From Raphanus sativus (taxonomy: Eukaryota > Streptophyta > Magnoliopsida > Brassicales > Brassicaceae): a stretch of DNA of 64,000 bases. Shown here in pieces: positions 22,798 through 34,274 of the stretch. The position numbers and the translations under genes were made by a program. Position 1 is the stretch's first letter; each line of letters starts with the position of its first letter. The stretch lies in contig NC_079517.1 of the NCBI RefSeq assembly GCF_000801105.2, forward strand, positions 11,532,001 to 11,596,000. The letters run 5' to 3'. The notes below the pieces were generated by a model. The model was not told the DNA's origin and did no database searches. It was given only the letters and a program-made list of their open reading frames with translations.

Positions 22798-23832
22798 ATT
22801 ATTTGAGAAGTGATTTTGCCATATGTCCTCTTCAAAATCAATTTTGAAAAAAAAAGTGACATGGCTACTAAATTTGATGACATGGCATGTGGTAAAATAT
22901 GACATAGACAACTATATTTAACGTAAACTTATATTTTTGGTAAATTTTAATATAGTAATAACTCATATATTACATTTATGTTGATTTATATTTTTGGTAA
23001 ACTTTTTAGAATATGGTAATAATTCATAGATCCTTATTAAAATAAATATATTCAAATATGAACATTACTAATTTCGAAATCTTATTTAATTATATTTTTT
23101 TATAACTATACAATTTTATTACTTTAAATTTTTGAATTTTTATACAATTTAAAAAATTTATAAAAAAAATAACGTAAAATCATTTATTCTAATATATTTA
23201 CAAATTTATAAATATTGTTTAGCCTATACTTTTTAAAAAATTATCAGTTTTATATCAATTTTTATTAATTATATAGTAATAACTCATATATTACATTTAT
23301 GTTGATATATATTTTTGTTAAACTTTTAGAATATGGTAATAATTCAAAGATCCTCACTAAAATAAAAATATTCAAATATGAAACTAATTCGAAATATTAT
23401 TTAATATATTTTATAACTATACAATTTTATTACTTTAAATTTTAGAAATTTTATACAATTTTAAAAATTTATAAAAAGTAAACATAAAATAATTAATTTC
23501 TTATATATTTACAAATTTTATAAATATTATTTAGCTATAATTTTCAAAATTATCAGTTTTAAATCAATTTTATTAATTATATATAATTTATTTAATATAT
23601 TTAACCAAAATAAATAGATTAAAATATATCTAAGATTATAATTTTAAATACATACATATATATTTTAAATATATTTGATTTTAAAAAATTATCTTTATTT
23701 TATGTTTAATTAAATCAAATTTATTTGGAATAATAGTAAAAATAATAAAATCTACAATACTACTAAATTTTGCTTTAAAATATAAACTTACATTTAGATT
23801 TTTTACTGCACATGGTGGAGGCTAACACCTAG
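22798..23832 (+). mobile_element. Helitron-like insertion, left arm only (1,035 bp)
   Basis: Begins TCTCCTAGACATTATTTGAG and ends GCTAACACCTAG, between A and T. The right arm has the empty site at 51,655/51,656 with the flanks joined exactly and no target duplication. Ends and A|T insertion match Helitron rules, though the 3' hairpin is weak (GGTG...CACC), so the family differs from the CCCGC-hairpin elements nearby. A ~310-base internal segment is present twice in tandem (about 22,968-23,270 and 23,279-23,580). Confidence 0.75.
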
Positions 23833-24329
23833 TAAATAATTATTTAATGTGGCATATTTGAGTATTTACATTAAATCTTAATAATCAATAAAAATATTAA
23901 TAATAAATCAACTTAACTATAAAATTTGGATTTTATTTTTAGTTAGAACAAAAATATGTTGAGAAAAAATCTAACAAAATTCTATCAAATAATTTAAATA
24001 TTTTTATAAAGTAATGCAATAATTAATTTTGTAATTAATAATACAATATTATCATAGTTAATTTTATTAAAAAAAATTCATAAAACAAAAGTAAATAAAA
24101 ATGTACGCTATTTTTATAACAAAATTTATCGTTATAGCCTATATTATATTAGACCATATATTAATATAACAAAGTATATTATATACTCTATGAATTAAAT
24201 ATGTGAAAATTATAATAAGATTCTGAAAGAAAACTTATTGGATATGGTTCTCAGGGAAACCATAATAAAATTTTCAGTAATTTGGAAATGAAAGAATAAT
24301 AAAATTTTTCACTAATTTGGATATGGATT

Positions 24330-24890
24330 CTAGGATTACCATTAAACTGGTAGAAACAGAATCAACACTTTGGGCTATGACACAAATACTTAACATACAT
24401 AGGGCAACACCATAGAGGTCACGACCTAGTCAATTGACGATGGTGTTTTACAAATATTTCTTGCAAAGAAAATGATCTTTTTCATAACAAAGTTGGTATA
24501 ATACTTTCGAAAGTTTTGATGATCTGATGGGGGCAAGAAATGTCAGGGTTAGTCTTTCCCCTCTTCATACGGAGGTGAGGATGCTACTTTGGGCAATGGA
24601 GTGTATGAAAAACTTACGTCAGTTTCAAGTCACGTTTGCAACAGATTGTTTTCAATTGGTGTGAAAATGGTTTCGGAACCATAAAAATGGCCAGCTTTTA
24701 CAAGTTATTTGGAAGATATTAAGACTCTGAAAGAAAACTTTCCCAGCTGAGAGATCATTCATTTACCACGGATGCAAAATTCAAAGACCGATAGTCTAAC
24801 ACGCAGTATTAGGAAACAACCGTCTTTCGTCGTTCACATAAATGTGGAGCTACCAGTTTGGTTTATAGAGTCAGTATGAATCTGTTTAAG
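24330..24890 (+). mobile_element. LINE relic: degenerate RNase H domain
   Basis: Frames broken by stops read GARNVRVSLSPLHTEVRMLL, WAMECMKNLRQFQVTFATDC and, after a frameshift, SKTDSLTRSIRKQPSFVVH. This is the RNase H-like domain common at the 3' end of plant LINE elements. No intact coding frame remains. It is present in both arms (right copy 50,640-51,190). Confidence 0.75.
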
Positions 24891-25752
24891 TTGATGACAA
24901 AAAAGGTATATTAACAACTTTCATGTTTGCTTTATTAGAATTTAGATCAAAAATATTAAAACAATATGTTAACACTAATAATGGTTTTGATCGTAAAAAT
25001 GATAATATTTAAACTAACATACAAAATCATGGGGTTTTCGAATCGGTCTTATCTCAAACGTGTTTAGGCCCAAAAAATCTGAACCAAATGGGTTTAATCT
25101 GAAAAGCATAATTTTTTGGGTTTATAAAATTAAACCCAAATCGCTTTTCAAAAAAAAAAATTAAACCCAAATCTGAATTTCTAAGACTGGTCTGTTCCGG
25201 CTGCGGGTTCTAGTCCTAATAGACATGTCTACTTACGCTTATATTTAAATCAAATACATGGGACTCTGATTAATATGAAATTGAAAGTTCATGAGCTGTT
25301 GCTATAGTTAGAAGTTAGAACGTGCAACCATTGGCAAGATTATTGGTTGCATTAATACTAGATTTCTAAATTCAGCACAAAGAGGCGAAGCACCTGCAAG
25401 ATAAAACATGCTCGCTTAGTTGTTAAATGATTAATCACTTGAACATCAAATGTGTTAATAAGTCAATAGCGGTTTAAGAAAAATAAGTATATAACTTAAA
25501 TAACACGTTAAGAGATATTTTTGAAAAGGAGTGGTTGTTGTTGAGCAAATGGTGTACGTGAAAAATATTGAGACAAGTGGCACAACTGAGTTTCGAAGAT
25601 TTAGTCAAACGAATTGACGCAATACTCACCGACTCACAGACTCACAGCCCCTATAAAGATGGTTTCTTCCTCTTAAAAAGAAACAATGAAGCATATACAA
25701 CATACATAACCCATTAGGCCATATTACATAACACAATCAAGAAAGAGAGATT
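24891..25752 (+). promoter_or_regulatory. Upstream region and promoter of the intact RLP gene
   Basis: CTATAAAGA at 25,651-25,659 is a good TATA box about 95 bases before the ATG. Just upstream, GTCAA (about 25,601) and TTGAC (about 25,613) form an inverted pair of W-box cores, the WRKY-binding element typical of defence genes. The junction points 25,483/25,484, 25,489/25,490 and 25,254/25,255 are the empty sites of three Helitrons found in the right arm. Elements are by motif; regulation is inferred. Confidence 0.55.
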
Positions 25753-27978
25753 GTGATGACTCAAAGCTATTGTTATTACTTTTCTGGTATCGTTACTATC
25801 TATTTCTTTCTCTTATTCCACACTCTTGCTTCTCCAACGCTCCACTTTTGCCGTCACGATCAGAGAAGTGCTCTTTTGGAGTTCAGAGATGAGCTTTGCA
25901 TATATCCACGTTCGTGGAATAAGAGTAGTGATTGCTGTTATTGGGGAGGTGTTACTTGCGATGATAAATATGGCCAGGTGATATCGCTCGACCTTAGCTA
26001 CAGCTTTTACAACAACTCTTTGAAATCTAATAGTAGCCTTTTTAGACTCCAATATCTTAGTCACCTAGACCTTAAGGGCTGCAAACTCCAAGGAGATATT
26101 CCTTCTTCGATAGGAAACCTTTCTCATCTCACATTTCTTGACCTTTCAGACAATCATTTGGTAGGTGAAATCCCAAATTCCATCGGAAACCTAAAAGAGT
26201 TAAGAGTCTTGTCTCTCCACAAAAACAGTTTAAGTGGCAATATTCCTATTTCATTAGCCAATCTAACCAAGCTTTCTCATCTTCGCCTCAACTCCAATAA
26301 CTTCACATCCACACTTCCATCAGACATGAGTGGATTCCACAACTTGGAGTATTTCGATGTTAGTGAAAACTCATTTGTTGGGCCTTTACCTAAATCCTTG
26401 TTCTCATTACCTTCATTACAATTGGTTAATATGGAAATAAACCAATTCACAGGACCTATAGAGTTTGCAAATACATCTTCATCATCACAGCTTTATTTTC
26501 TAAACCTGGCTATTAATAGATTTAATGGCCCAATCCCAGAATCCATATCTAAATTTCTCAACCTCACCCAGTTATTTCTTTGCAACAACAACCTCAGTGG
26601 GTCAATCCCTGGATCTTTATCAAAGTTAGTCAACCTCATAGATTTACATCTCTCCTACAACAAGTTGAAAGGTCAAGTACCAAGTTTCTTATGGAGATTG
26701 ACGACTCTGACTCTTTCTCACAATACTTTTAGCAGTTTTGAAAACCCTTCACAAGAAACATTGATCCAAATGTTGGATATGAGTTCTAATACATTCCAAG
26801 GACCATTTCCCCGTTGGATATGCAAGCACAAAGGGCTACGCTTCTTAGATTTGTCTAATAATCACTTCAACGGGTCGATTCCTCTATGTTTAAGGAACTC
26901 CATTGTTTCTTTTACAGACCTGATTCTGCATAACAACAGTTTTAGTGGAACTCTTCCAGATATATTCGTCAAAAAAGCGACAAAGCTACGGTCATTCGAC
27001 GTTGGTCGTAACCAGCTCGAGGGAAATCTCCCAGAGTCCTTGATCAACTGCAAGTCTCTGGAACTTGTGAATGTGGAAAACAACAAAATGAAGGACAAGT
27101 TTCCATCTTGGTTGGGATCTCTGCCGTCCTTACATGTTCTCATCCTCAGATCAAACGAGTTTCATGGGTCGTTGTATCATCCCCATGTCTCCATTGGGTT
27201 TCAGAGTTTAAGAGTAATAGATGTTTCACATAATGACTTCACCGGAACTCTCCCACGTCACTATTTTTCCAACTGGCGTGAAATGAACACATTGACCGAA
27301 GAATTTGAAGACTACATGATAAATCTTGTGAATGATTCTAAGGACTATTATTTCCAAATTTATTTCTCTGTGGAAATGGTGAACAAAGGAGTAGAGACGA
27401 GGTTTGAGAGAATCCGACAAGACTTCAGAGCCATTGATTTTTCTGGAAACAGAATTTCTGGAAGTATCCCTACGTCCATTGCCTACTTGAAAGAATTGCG
27501 TCTTCTCAACTTATCAGGTAACGCCTTCACAAGCAATATCCCGCGGTCTTTGGCGAATTTAACAAAGCTGGAAACATTGGACGTATCATGTAATAATCTG
27601 TCAGGTCAAATCCCTCAAGATCTTGGTAAACTATCCTTTCTATCATACATGAACTTCTCACATAACCTTCTCCAAGGTCCAGTCCCACAAGGCACACAGT
27701 TTCAAATACAAAAATGTTCTTCGTTCCTGGACAACCCTGGACTATATGGTCTCGAGGAAATATGTGGAGAACCCCATGTCCCGAGCCCTACATCACATCA
27801 ACCCGAGGAACTGTCAGAGGCGGAGGAAAAAATGATCAATTGGGTAGCAGCTGCAATAGCATATGGACCTGGTGTATTCTGTGGATTGGTGATTGGACAT
27901 ATCTTCTTCACTTCACACATTCAAGAGCGTGAAAAGCTTGGTCGAAGAAAAATCAGAGTCACCCCATTTGCTCGTTAA
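25753..27978 (+). CDS. Receptor-like protein with extracellular LRRs (RLP11/12-type), intact
   Basis: Cell-surface LRR receptor-like protein without a kinase domain; such RLPs usually work in pattern recognition or development with SOBIR1/BAK1-type kinases. A single open exon gives 741 residues. Signal peptide about 1-28; LRR N-cap with [14 protein letters not shown] and [14 protein letters not shown]; about 20 extracellular LRRs (for example [20 protein letters not shown]); a non-LRR island near 515-560 ([20 protein letters not shown]); final LRRs; acidic juxtamembrane [10 protein letters not shown]; membrane helix about 694-719 ([16 protein letters not shown]); short basic tail. Somewhat shorter than many RLPs. 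It is the only one of five copies here that is open throughout. The mirror copy at 43,413-45,642 has a frameshift. Confidence 0.93.
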   Translation: MMTQSYCYYFSGIVTIYFFLLFHTLASPTLHFCRHDQRSALLEFRDELCIYPRSWNKSSDCCYWGGVTCDDKYGQVISLDLSYSFYNNSLKSNSSLFRLQYLSHLDLKGCKLQGDIPSSIGNLSHLTFLDLSDNHLVGEIPNSIGNLKELRVLSLHKNSLSGNIPISLANLTKLSHLRLNSNNFTSTLPSDMSGFHNLEYFDVSENSFVGPLPKSLFSLPSLQLVNMEINQFTGPIEFANTSSSSQLYFLNLAINRFNGPIPESISKFLNLTQLFLCNNNLSGSIPGSLSKLVNLIDLHLSYNKLKGQVPSFLWRLTTLTLSHNTFSSFENPSQETLIQMLDMSSNTFQGPFPRWICKHKGLRFLDLSNNHFNGSIPLCLRNSIVSFTDLILHNNSFSGTLPDIFVKKATKLRSFDVGRNQLEGNLPESLINCKSLELVNVENNKMKDKFPSWLGSLPSLHVLILRSNEFHGSLYHPHVSIGFQSLRVIDVSHNDFTGTLPRHYFSNWREMNTLTEEFEDYMINLVNDSKDYYFQIYFSVEMVNKGVETRFERIRQDFRAIDFSGNRISGSIPTSIAYLKELRLLNLSGNAFTSNIPRSLANLTKLETLDVSCNNLSGQIPQDLGKLSFLSYMNFSHNLLQGPVPQGTQFQIQKCSSFLDNPGLYGLEEICGEPHVPSPTSHQPEELSEAEEKMINWVAAAIAYGPGVFCGLVIGHIFFTSHIQEREKLGRRKIRVTPFAR

Positions 27979-28466
27979 GCCCATCTCTTGCAGTCTCTCT
28001 GTTACGCATGTGTGGAGCATAGCATGTGTTGTACTGAATTGGTAAGATAAGAAGATCTGTTTGTGTTTGTTTGTAATTTTCGGTTTACTTGTTTTGTAGT
28101 AGACCCTTTGTTGGTAGTTGATTTGTATATCTTGGCTTGAAAATATATGCGGGAACTTCCACTTGTAATTTTCTACTTAACATCGGTTAGTCTACACATC
28201 CCAATGAAAAGTCATCTTGTCTTAAATACATAATCTTTTCTTCTTCTTAAATCAAAGCAGAAGAATGAAGAATTCATAAAAAAAAAGATTTCAAAGAAGA
28301 TGAAAAGAGAGAAAAAACCTGAATTTAGATTTGCAATAAGGAGAAGTGAATTAAGTTTAAAAGATCAATGGCAGAGTTTTTTTTTTTACAGCTAATGGCA
28401 GAACTTGTAAAAAAAGAAAGATATTAGAAAATTTTAGTCGTTTGATATAATTTCATATTAAAAGTA
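27979..28466. other. RLP 3' UTR and spacer
   Basis: Probable 3' UTR of the RLP gene followed by A/T-rich spacer up to the Helitron. No further gene is seen. Looks identical to its mirror copy at 42,925-43,412. Confidence 0.5.
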
Positions 28467-28737
28467 CTAGATTCTTTTTCCGCGCTACGCGCGGAAAAGT
28501 GTGTTGATCGTTTATTTTTCGATAATATGTGTCAATGTTTGTGTTTGGAATGAGGATGTTGTATTTGTCAAAGTAATGAGAAAGTCGATGAATTATTTAA
28601 GGATGCTCAACCCTGTAAATCTTTTCAATTTAAAACTGGAGGTAACAATTTAAAAAAAAATCTTTGTAATGTAACTTTTATATTCAAAAGTTTCTTATCT
28701 ATTGATTTTTTAAAAATAATTGTTAAAAAAAATTTAT

Positions 28738-29080
28738 GGGCAAATCTCTAAAATAGCACTTTTTAAGTTTTTCACAAAAATAGCACTAAAAAAATAAAAT
28801 GACCAAAATAGCACCTTTTTGTTTTGAAAATTTTCATTTTTCATTTTTTATTTTACAAAATTTGAATACATTACTAAAACTCCACCCCTTAACTCTAAAC
28901 CCTAAGTCTTAGATTAATTAACCCAAGGGTTATAAATGCATATTTACCTTTCAATAAAACTTATTTTGATCATTTTCTTCATTGTGATGCTATTTTTGTG
29001 ACAAAAACTTGATTTGGTGCTATTTTTGTCTTTTTCTTATTTTTCATTTTAATATTTAGCCAAATTTCTAATTCGATATT
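28738..29080. mobile_element. MITE-like block of AAATAGCAC repeats inside the Helitron
   Basis: The left side has AAAATAGCACTTTT and AAAATAGCACC words; the right side has the inverted forms GATGCTATTTTTGTG and GGTGCTATTTTTGTC. They surround a core with ACTCTAAACCCTAAG. This is a recurrent Brassicaceae repeat type, possibly Mutator-like. The ends are imperfect and no target duplication could be fixed, so the class is uncertain. Mirror copy at about 42,312-42,655. Confidence 0.45.
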
Positions 29081-30374
29081 AATAAGTTAGTTAAATAGTT
29101 TTTTTCTTCGGGTAAGTAAAAACTGATATTGAAAATCATTCAATTATATTTTTAAATTAAAAAATTATTTTGATATTATTATATTTTAGAAGATTAATAA
29201 TATTATATTTATATATAAATATCAAAATAATTTTATTAAATTATTGATCTATAGTTTAGCAACAGTCGATACCAATGATCTCGGGACTCTTGAAATAATC
29301 TGGTTCAGTGTCCAAGTCGAGTTTAAAATGTTGACAGTGCGTAAATGGTTTTACTATTTTCTTTATTTTATTAGTGTTTTGCTTTCTTATATTTATTAAT
29401 TCTTATATATATATATATATATATTTTAGCAATATTTTACATGATTTGCTGCAGCGTTTGATTTTGTGATTTCTAGGTTTGTTATTTGAGCGAGGAGAAA
29501 AACTTGGGTTGTTATGGCTTGTAAACGAATAAACCAGAACATTAAAAACCTATTCTAATATTTACAAATTATTCAAAATATTTTTTATTGATGGATCATA
29601 TAAACAACCAATTTCTAAATCTTGTTTATTTCTTTAAGTTCAGAGGTGTTTATTGGTATCATATAAACAACCACATTTTTTTGGTCTTTTTATTTTTAGC
29701 TTAATCTGAAAATTCCAGACTCTGTCAATGATTTGTTGTTTTTATTTTGTGGTTATTTGGAATTGATTAGTTAATAAAGAGTTCAGGTTACACAGAGAAT
29801 GAGGATCCCATAGATTAGTGTTAAATCAAGGTGATATTATCCTTATCCTAAACACAACTCTTTTCACCAAAATGGAAAGCCCGAAGGCATATATGTTTGC
29901 AGCTGACCCTGATTATAAACAAAGTGATATATTTCCAGTTTCCTCATAACACTGGCATATTTACTAAGGAATAGTAATGTGACTACATGAATGATCATTC
30001 ACGTATGCTTTGACTCAACTATTCTTGCATTATCTTCTAGTCCTTTGACACTCATATCTGCCAATTTAGGTGTTAGGAAAAAAATTATGATATTCCTGAA
30101 AGTCAAACCATCATCTACGTATGCTTTGAAAGGTTATTATGTGCATATATCCGCCCCCGACTGTGTAAAACGATGTTAACACAACTAATCTCTCATGTTG
30201 AAGGATAAATCATGAAAAGGGGTCCAAGTGAAATCCCTTATGACCTCAAGCTTTATTCTTTTGTACTTCTCTACTGCTATCACACACAATCATCAACTTC
30301 CCTCATTTCCATCTGTCTTTCCATTATCATTTAGCATCCAAAATTTTTATGATTTGTCTTGTCATAGCTTACTA

Positions 30375-30839
30375 CTACCCAGATTTGAACACATCCTTGC
30401 AACATGTAGCTATGTCCGGCTTGTACCCACACAACCTTGAAAACAATTCATTGTTATCTCTGAAACTCTTCAATTGAGGGATGTTTTGCTTTATCATGCT
30501 TCCATCCTAGAAACAGTGAAACCAAAAAGCTTACTGCAAGTCAGCAAAAAAAGAAACTCCTGCTTTATTTTTTCTTTCAAACTATATAGTTAAACAAAAA
30601 AGTAACTATTAAATCCACTAAAATGCATGAACTCTAAGCAAACATGTGAAGCCTACCTCAATTCTGGCTTCACCGGCGACAACGTTGGCGGAGGAGTCAC
30701 CCGTTATGCCTCTTTTTGACCTAGCTATGACAGAGGAATCGGCGGTTTCAGAGGAACGGTTCACAGGCTCACCGACGGAGTTGATCAACTTCGCGGAGGT
30801 AAGATCGCCGGAAACAGAGGTCTTGCTGTTAGAATTCAT
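30375..30839 (-). CDS. Captured two-exon gene of unknown function in the Helitron (left copy)
   Basis: Exon 1 (30839-30657) encodes 61 residues from MNSNSKTSVSGDLTSAKL, Ser/Thr-rich. A GT/AG intron joins in phase 0 to exon 2 (30506-30375), which encodes 43 residues (SMIKQNIPQLKSFRDNNELF and GYKPDIATCCKDVFKSG) and a stop: 104 residues in all. Upstream, TATTTATATCGGG stands at about TATA-box distance from the ATG. I do not recognise the protein. The split frame, splice sites and TATA support a transcribed captured gene, but it may be a fragment of a longer host gene. Confidence 0.45.
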
Positions 30840-31129
30840 CGTTCTTGAGATTTTTGAGAGTATTGAATCCTTTCCGAAATGACCCGATATAAATAGGAGG
30901 GGATACAGGAAGGCAAAACGAACCCATTAAAGAAGAATTCATGGCGCAGAGATGGATTAATGAGGGTGGTGGCGATAAAACGATTTCCGTTGAGAAATCC
31001 ATTTCTCCTCTCTCGTCGAAGAAAACCAGGAAGTGACGTGTCAAAACATTCTAACCTGATTGGATGATTTAAATTGATGACGTGGACATGCTATCTGTGG
31101 ATCTTATTCTCCTTTTAATATAGTATAGA

Positions 31130-31656
31130 TATAACAAACAAATAAATTATTAGAAAGGAGCATTTCACACTTTTTCGAATAAGGGTATATGGGCACTAGT
31201 GGGGTGTCCGCACTGCAGACAGGATATTCGTTTAGATGATTTGTATGATGTTGGTTGATATATCTTTTTGGTTGTTTATACTGGTGCCTAGAAATCATAG
31301 TTGTAAGCGACTGTGTTGTCCAAAAAAAAAAAAGTTGTAAGCGACTGTTTGATAGATGAGGTGTCTTTCGTTTGACAGTGAAAGCTCGATTTGTGGGGGA
31401 AAAAATTCTCGTCACTGGTGACATAAAGCGATGGAGTAGGAAACTCAATTTGTGCGGGAAAAAATACATTGTAGTGGGCCAACGAAAGAAAGAAAAGCCC
31501 AATTTTGTCACCCAAATTGAGAGATGGACATAAAAAAAGATGAGAATACGTGGCAAGATTTAGAGTTGAAAATGTTGAGGTGGCATTAAGACTCGAGAGA
31601 AAAACCAATTGGTCTTGTGAAAACTAGGGTGTAGCAGAGGAAAGGGGAGATAACAA
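31130..31656 (+). promoter_or_regulatory. Promoter region of the F-box gene
   Basis: Between the Helitron end and the F-box ATG. A poly-A run of 12 at about 31,322 (11 in the mirror copy) lies between two copies of GTTGTAAGCGACTG-like sequence, a small local duplication. The 200 bases before the ATG (GTGGGCCA, CACGTGG-like ACGTGGCA) are also recognisable upstream of the second F-box copy, so the promoter was duplicated with the gene. No TATA box was clearly identified. Confidence 0.45.
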
Positions 31657-33254
31657 ATGGAGAAAAGTTTCGCGAAAGAGAAGCAAAGCAACTCAGAGAT
31701 GAACGATTTACCTGATCCGTTACTCTGTCACATACTCTCTTTCCTCTCGACAAAAGATTCAGTCCGAACCAGCCTTTTGTCGAAACGTTGGAGGAGTCTC
31801 TGGTCACAGGTTCCTTCTTTCGACTTGGACTTGGACTCGCTCCAATTCTACTATGACGATTTCAGCTTCACGGATTTGGTCAATAGATTTCTTGAATCCG
31901 ACGAAAACCTAGCGTTGAATAGATTCAAGTTGATATGTCCTTATGAGTATGTTTTTGATAACGATCAAGATGATACTGTTTTGGAGTCGTGGATAGATGC
32001 TTTAGTTAAGCGCAGAGTTCGTCATCTAGATTTTCAGGTTAACTCAGATGATAACGAACTAGTTTGTATGCCTCTTTCGCTCTATTCCTGTAACACCTTG
32101 GTCAGCTTAAGTCTCTACCACGTCTTCTTGTGCGGCTTTAAACTAGCGTCCGCTGTCTCCCTGCCTTGTCTCAAGGTCATGCGTTTAGACAGAGTAAGGT
32201 ACGACCAGTCGTCGGAGAGTGGCGAATCCAACCTTGAGACTCTCGTAGCTAGCTGCCCTGTTCTCGAGAAGCTAACCGTAATCAGGGATCGGTTTGAGCT
32301 TCTTGAATTCATGCGTGTGCGGTCCGCGTCTTTGAAAAGTTTCGTTCTAGGGATTGAGGATTACGAAGTTGGTCTGTTGGGAGAGGATCATGTTGTGGAG
32401 ATAGATGCTCCGAGGCTTGAGCTTATGAGTCTCTGTGATCAGTTATCTCGAAGCGTCGTTATTCACAGTATTGCCCCATGTGCGGTGGTGAAAATCGATG
32501 TTAACTTTGATGGGAAGGACGGTTATGCATTACTGTACCAAGATGATGATGATGATGATCATGACGATGATGATGAGGATGATGATTCCAATTCTAAGAG
32601 GACTATGATCCGTAATTTCCTCAGCAGGATATCCACAGTCTGTGGCATGGAGATCTCTTCTGTTACTCTACAGGTATGCACACTGATGTTGTCGATTCCA
32701 ATAAAAGTATATACATAATAAAAAAATGCATGATTATTATCATTACATTTTTTCTTAAATATTGTAAACACAGGCCATCCATAATTACTCAAAATTGGAA
32801 CCGTTGCCTCAGTTCTCTGACTTGTCTTGGTTAAAAGTTTATTTCCTTGAGTCGTTTTGGGAATTGCTGCCAACCTTTCTTTGTTGCTGCCCGAGTCTAC
32901 ACACACTCGTCATGGTGCGTCTTTATTATTCTACTATGCAAAAAAAGTTTGCATAATCCCATAAAAACTTAACTACCTCTTTGTTTGAGTCAGGAATTTG
33001 AGTTTGATAAAGAGGGATGCCCAATGAAACTCTCATCTGTGCCGCCGTGTTTCGTATCATCTCTGAAGTATGTTGAGCTTGCGACACAAGGCACAACAAA
33101 AACATCAAGCCAGATGAAATTAGCTATATTCTTTCTGAGGAACTGCTCTGTCCTGAAGAAACTGACTTTAAGCGGGAGTTTCGGTGACGACATCATTAAG
33201 AAAATCAAGAAGATTCCAAGAAGGTCTAGAAGGTGCGTCATTGTCACTGGTTGA
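31657..33254 (+). CDS. F-box/LRR/FBD protein, three exons, intact
   Basis: Substrate-recognition subunit of an SCF ubiquitin ligase, of the large plant F-box/FBD/LRR group; the target is unknown. Exons 31657-32673, 32774-32914 and 32994-33254 join in phase 0 to 472 residues. The F-box is at about 14-55 ([30 protein letters not shown]); diverged LRRs follow ([28 protein letters not shown]); an acidic run of Asp encoded by a GAT repeat lies at about 296-309; the C-terminal FBD domain is in exon 3 ([39 protein letters not shown]). Start is the first ATG in the frame. Confidence 0.9.
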
Positions 33255-34274
33255 GCCACAACTTATATACCCTAAGACAAGAAGAATGAATTCAACTTAT
33301 AGTAGTAGTAAAGTAGTAGTAATCCAATGTAAGACTATTTTAGCTTCTTTTTTTTTGTGTGTGGGAATGGCTTCAAGTTTCCTAGGTTCGACCTAGATGT
33401 TATCAAGCTAATTTGCCTTCTTTAAATAGTTTATACTCTCGATCAGACTCTATTAAGCCTATATCTTATGAAGTTGGGGGTTATGTGAATATCTTGAATC
33501 AATATAATATGAATGATTATAATCTTGCTAATTCCACTGCATATTCCTCAGAGCGAATGTCAAGTTTTAGTAATGCAGTTATATACATTTATTTCTCTTC
33601 ATACAACGTTTTGTTAAGGACTTGTAGTAGCATATATATCTATCTCGTCAGTTCTCAAGTTATTAGCTCAATCTACATCAGTTATTTTCAATTTTATCCG
33701 ATCAATCACAATTGTTAAACATGTCGGCCATTTTGGTTTAATACTGTAGTAGTCCAGAATTGACTCCGTTTTGGATGGTCTTGAAAATCTGGAAGTCCAA
33801 GAATAACTTAATCTTTAATGGAATGAGAGTTAATCCTCGACGTGGTGCTATGTTACTGCAGAGGTTTGTGACTGGATAGGAAAACACAAGTAGAGACTCT
33901 AGCGTACCGCGACTTGTGCTATTCAAAGTAGATTATGGTCTCCTCCCGTAATCATACTACAAATGTAAAGTTGATGCTGGATATACAATTCTCAAAGCTC
34001 AAATGAGAACTAGCAAACGAGTTACCTACCTAATGGGCTTTATAATGATTATTACATTCATCAGTTCTAATAAAAGTTAATTTGTGGGAAAAACATATAT
34101 TGTAGTGGGCCATCGATAGTAAGAGTCCAATTTTATCACCCAAATCGAGAGATGGAAACAAAAACAAAAGGGAATACGTGGCATGATTTAGAGTTTGAAA
34201 TGTTGAGGTGGCTGCTTTAAGAAGAGAGAGAAACCAAAGGTCTTGTGAAATTTAGGGTTTAGAGAGCGCAAGTA
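33255..34274. other. Spacer between the two F-box copies, with a LINE relic
   Basis: 3' UTR of the first F-box gene, AT-rich sequence to about 33,720, a LINE remnant at 33,750-33,960, then the duplicated promoter of the second F-box copy (GTGGGCCATCGATAG, AATACGTGGCATGATTTAGAG). No other gene is seen. Confidence 0.5.
33750..33960 (+). mobile_element. LINE relic (reverse-transcriptase-end fragment)
   Basis: A short frame reads TPFWMVLKIWKSKNNLIFNG followed by MRVNPRRGAMLLQ. This matches the W-x-x-WK-x-RN-x-x-I/VF pattern that lies between the reverse transcriptase and RNase H domains of plant non-LTR elements. The frame breaks soon after, and no ends were found. Confidence 0.65.

Larger units (their letters stand above)
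28467..31129 (-). mobile_element. Helitron with captured gene, shared by both arms (left copy, 2,663 bp)
   Basis: On the minus strand the 5' end is TCTATACTATATTAAAAGGAG (at 31,129) and the 3' end is TTTTCCGCGC-GTA-GCGCGGAAAA hairpin plus AGAATCTAG (ending 28,467). It lies between A and T as Helitrons do. It carries a two-exon gene-like insert (30,375-30,839) and a MITE-like block. No Rep/helicase frame is present. The right copy (40,263-42,924) differs by about one base in length, a one-T difference near 29,370. Confidence 0.9.
9692..32301 (+). repeat. Left arm of a giant imperfect inverted repeat
   Basis: The whole block recurs in reverse complement at 39,092-64,000, in the same gene order and mirrored orientation. 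Paired positions sum to nearly constant values within collinear blocks (for example 31,657 with 39,736; 27,978 with 43,413; 11,660 with 60,702), and the sum jumps where one arm has a transposon the other lacks. The outer limit given is where the window ends in the other arm, so the true repeat may continue leftward. The inner limit is set by the N block. Confidence 0.95.

Noticed and set aside
30228..30440. 70-codon frame opposite the captured gene's second exon
   Set aside because: Overlaps antisense to the better supported split gene and has no recognisable features.
28467..31129. Possibility that this block is an LTR retrotransposon or MULE
   Set aside because: No direct terminal repeats, primer-binding site, gag-pol frame or target duplication; the TC...hairpin...CTAG ends and A|T flanks identify a Helitron.
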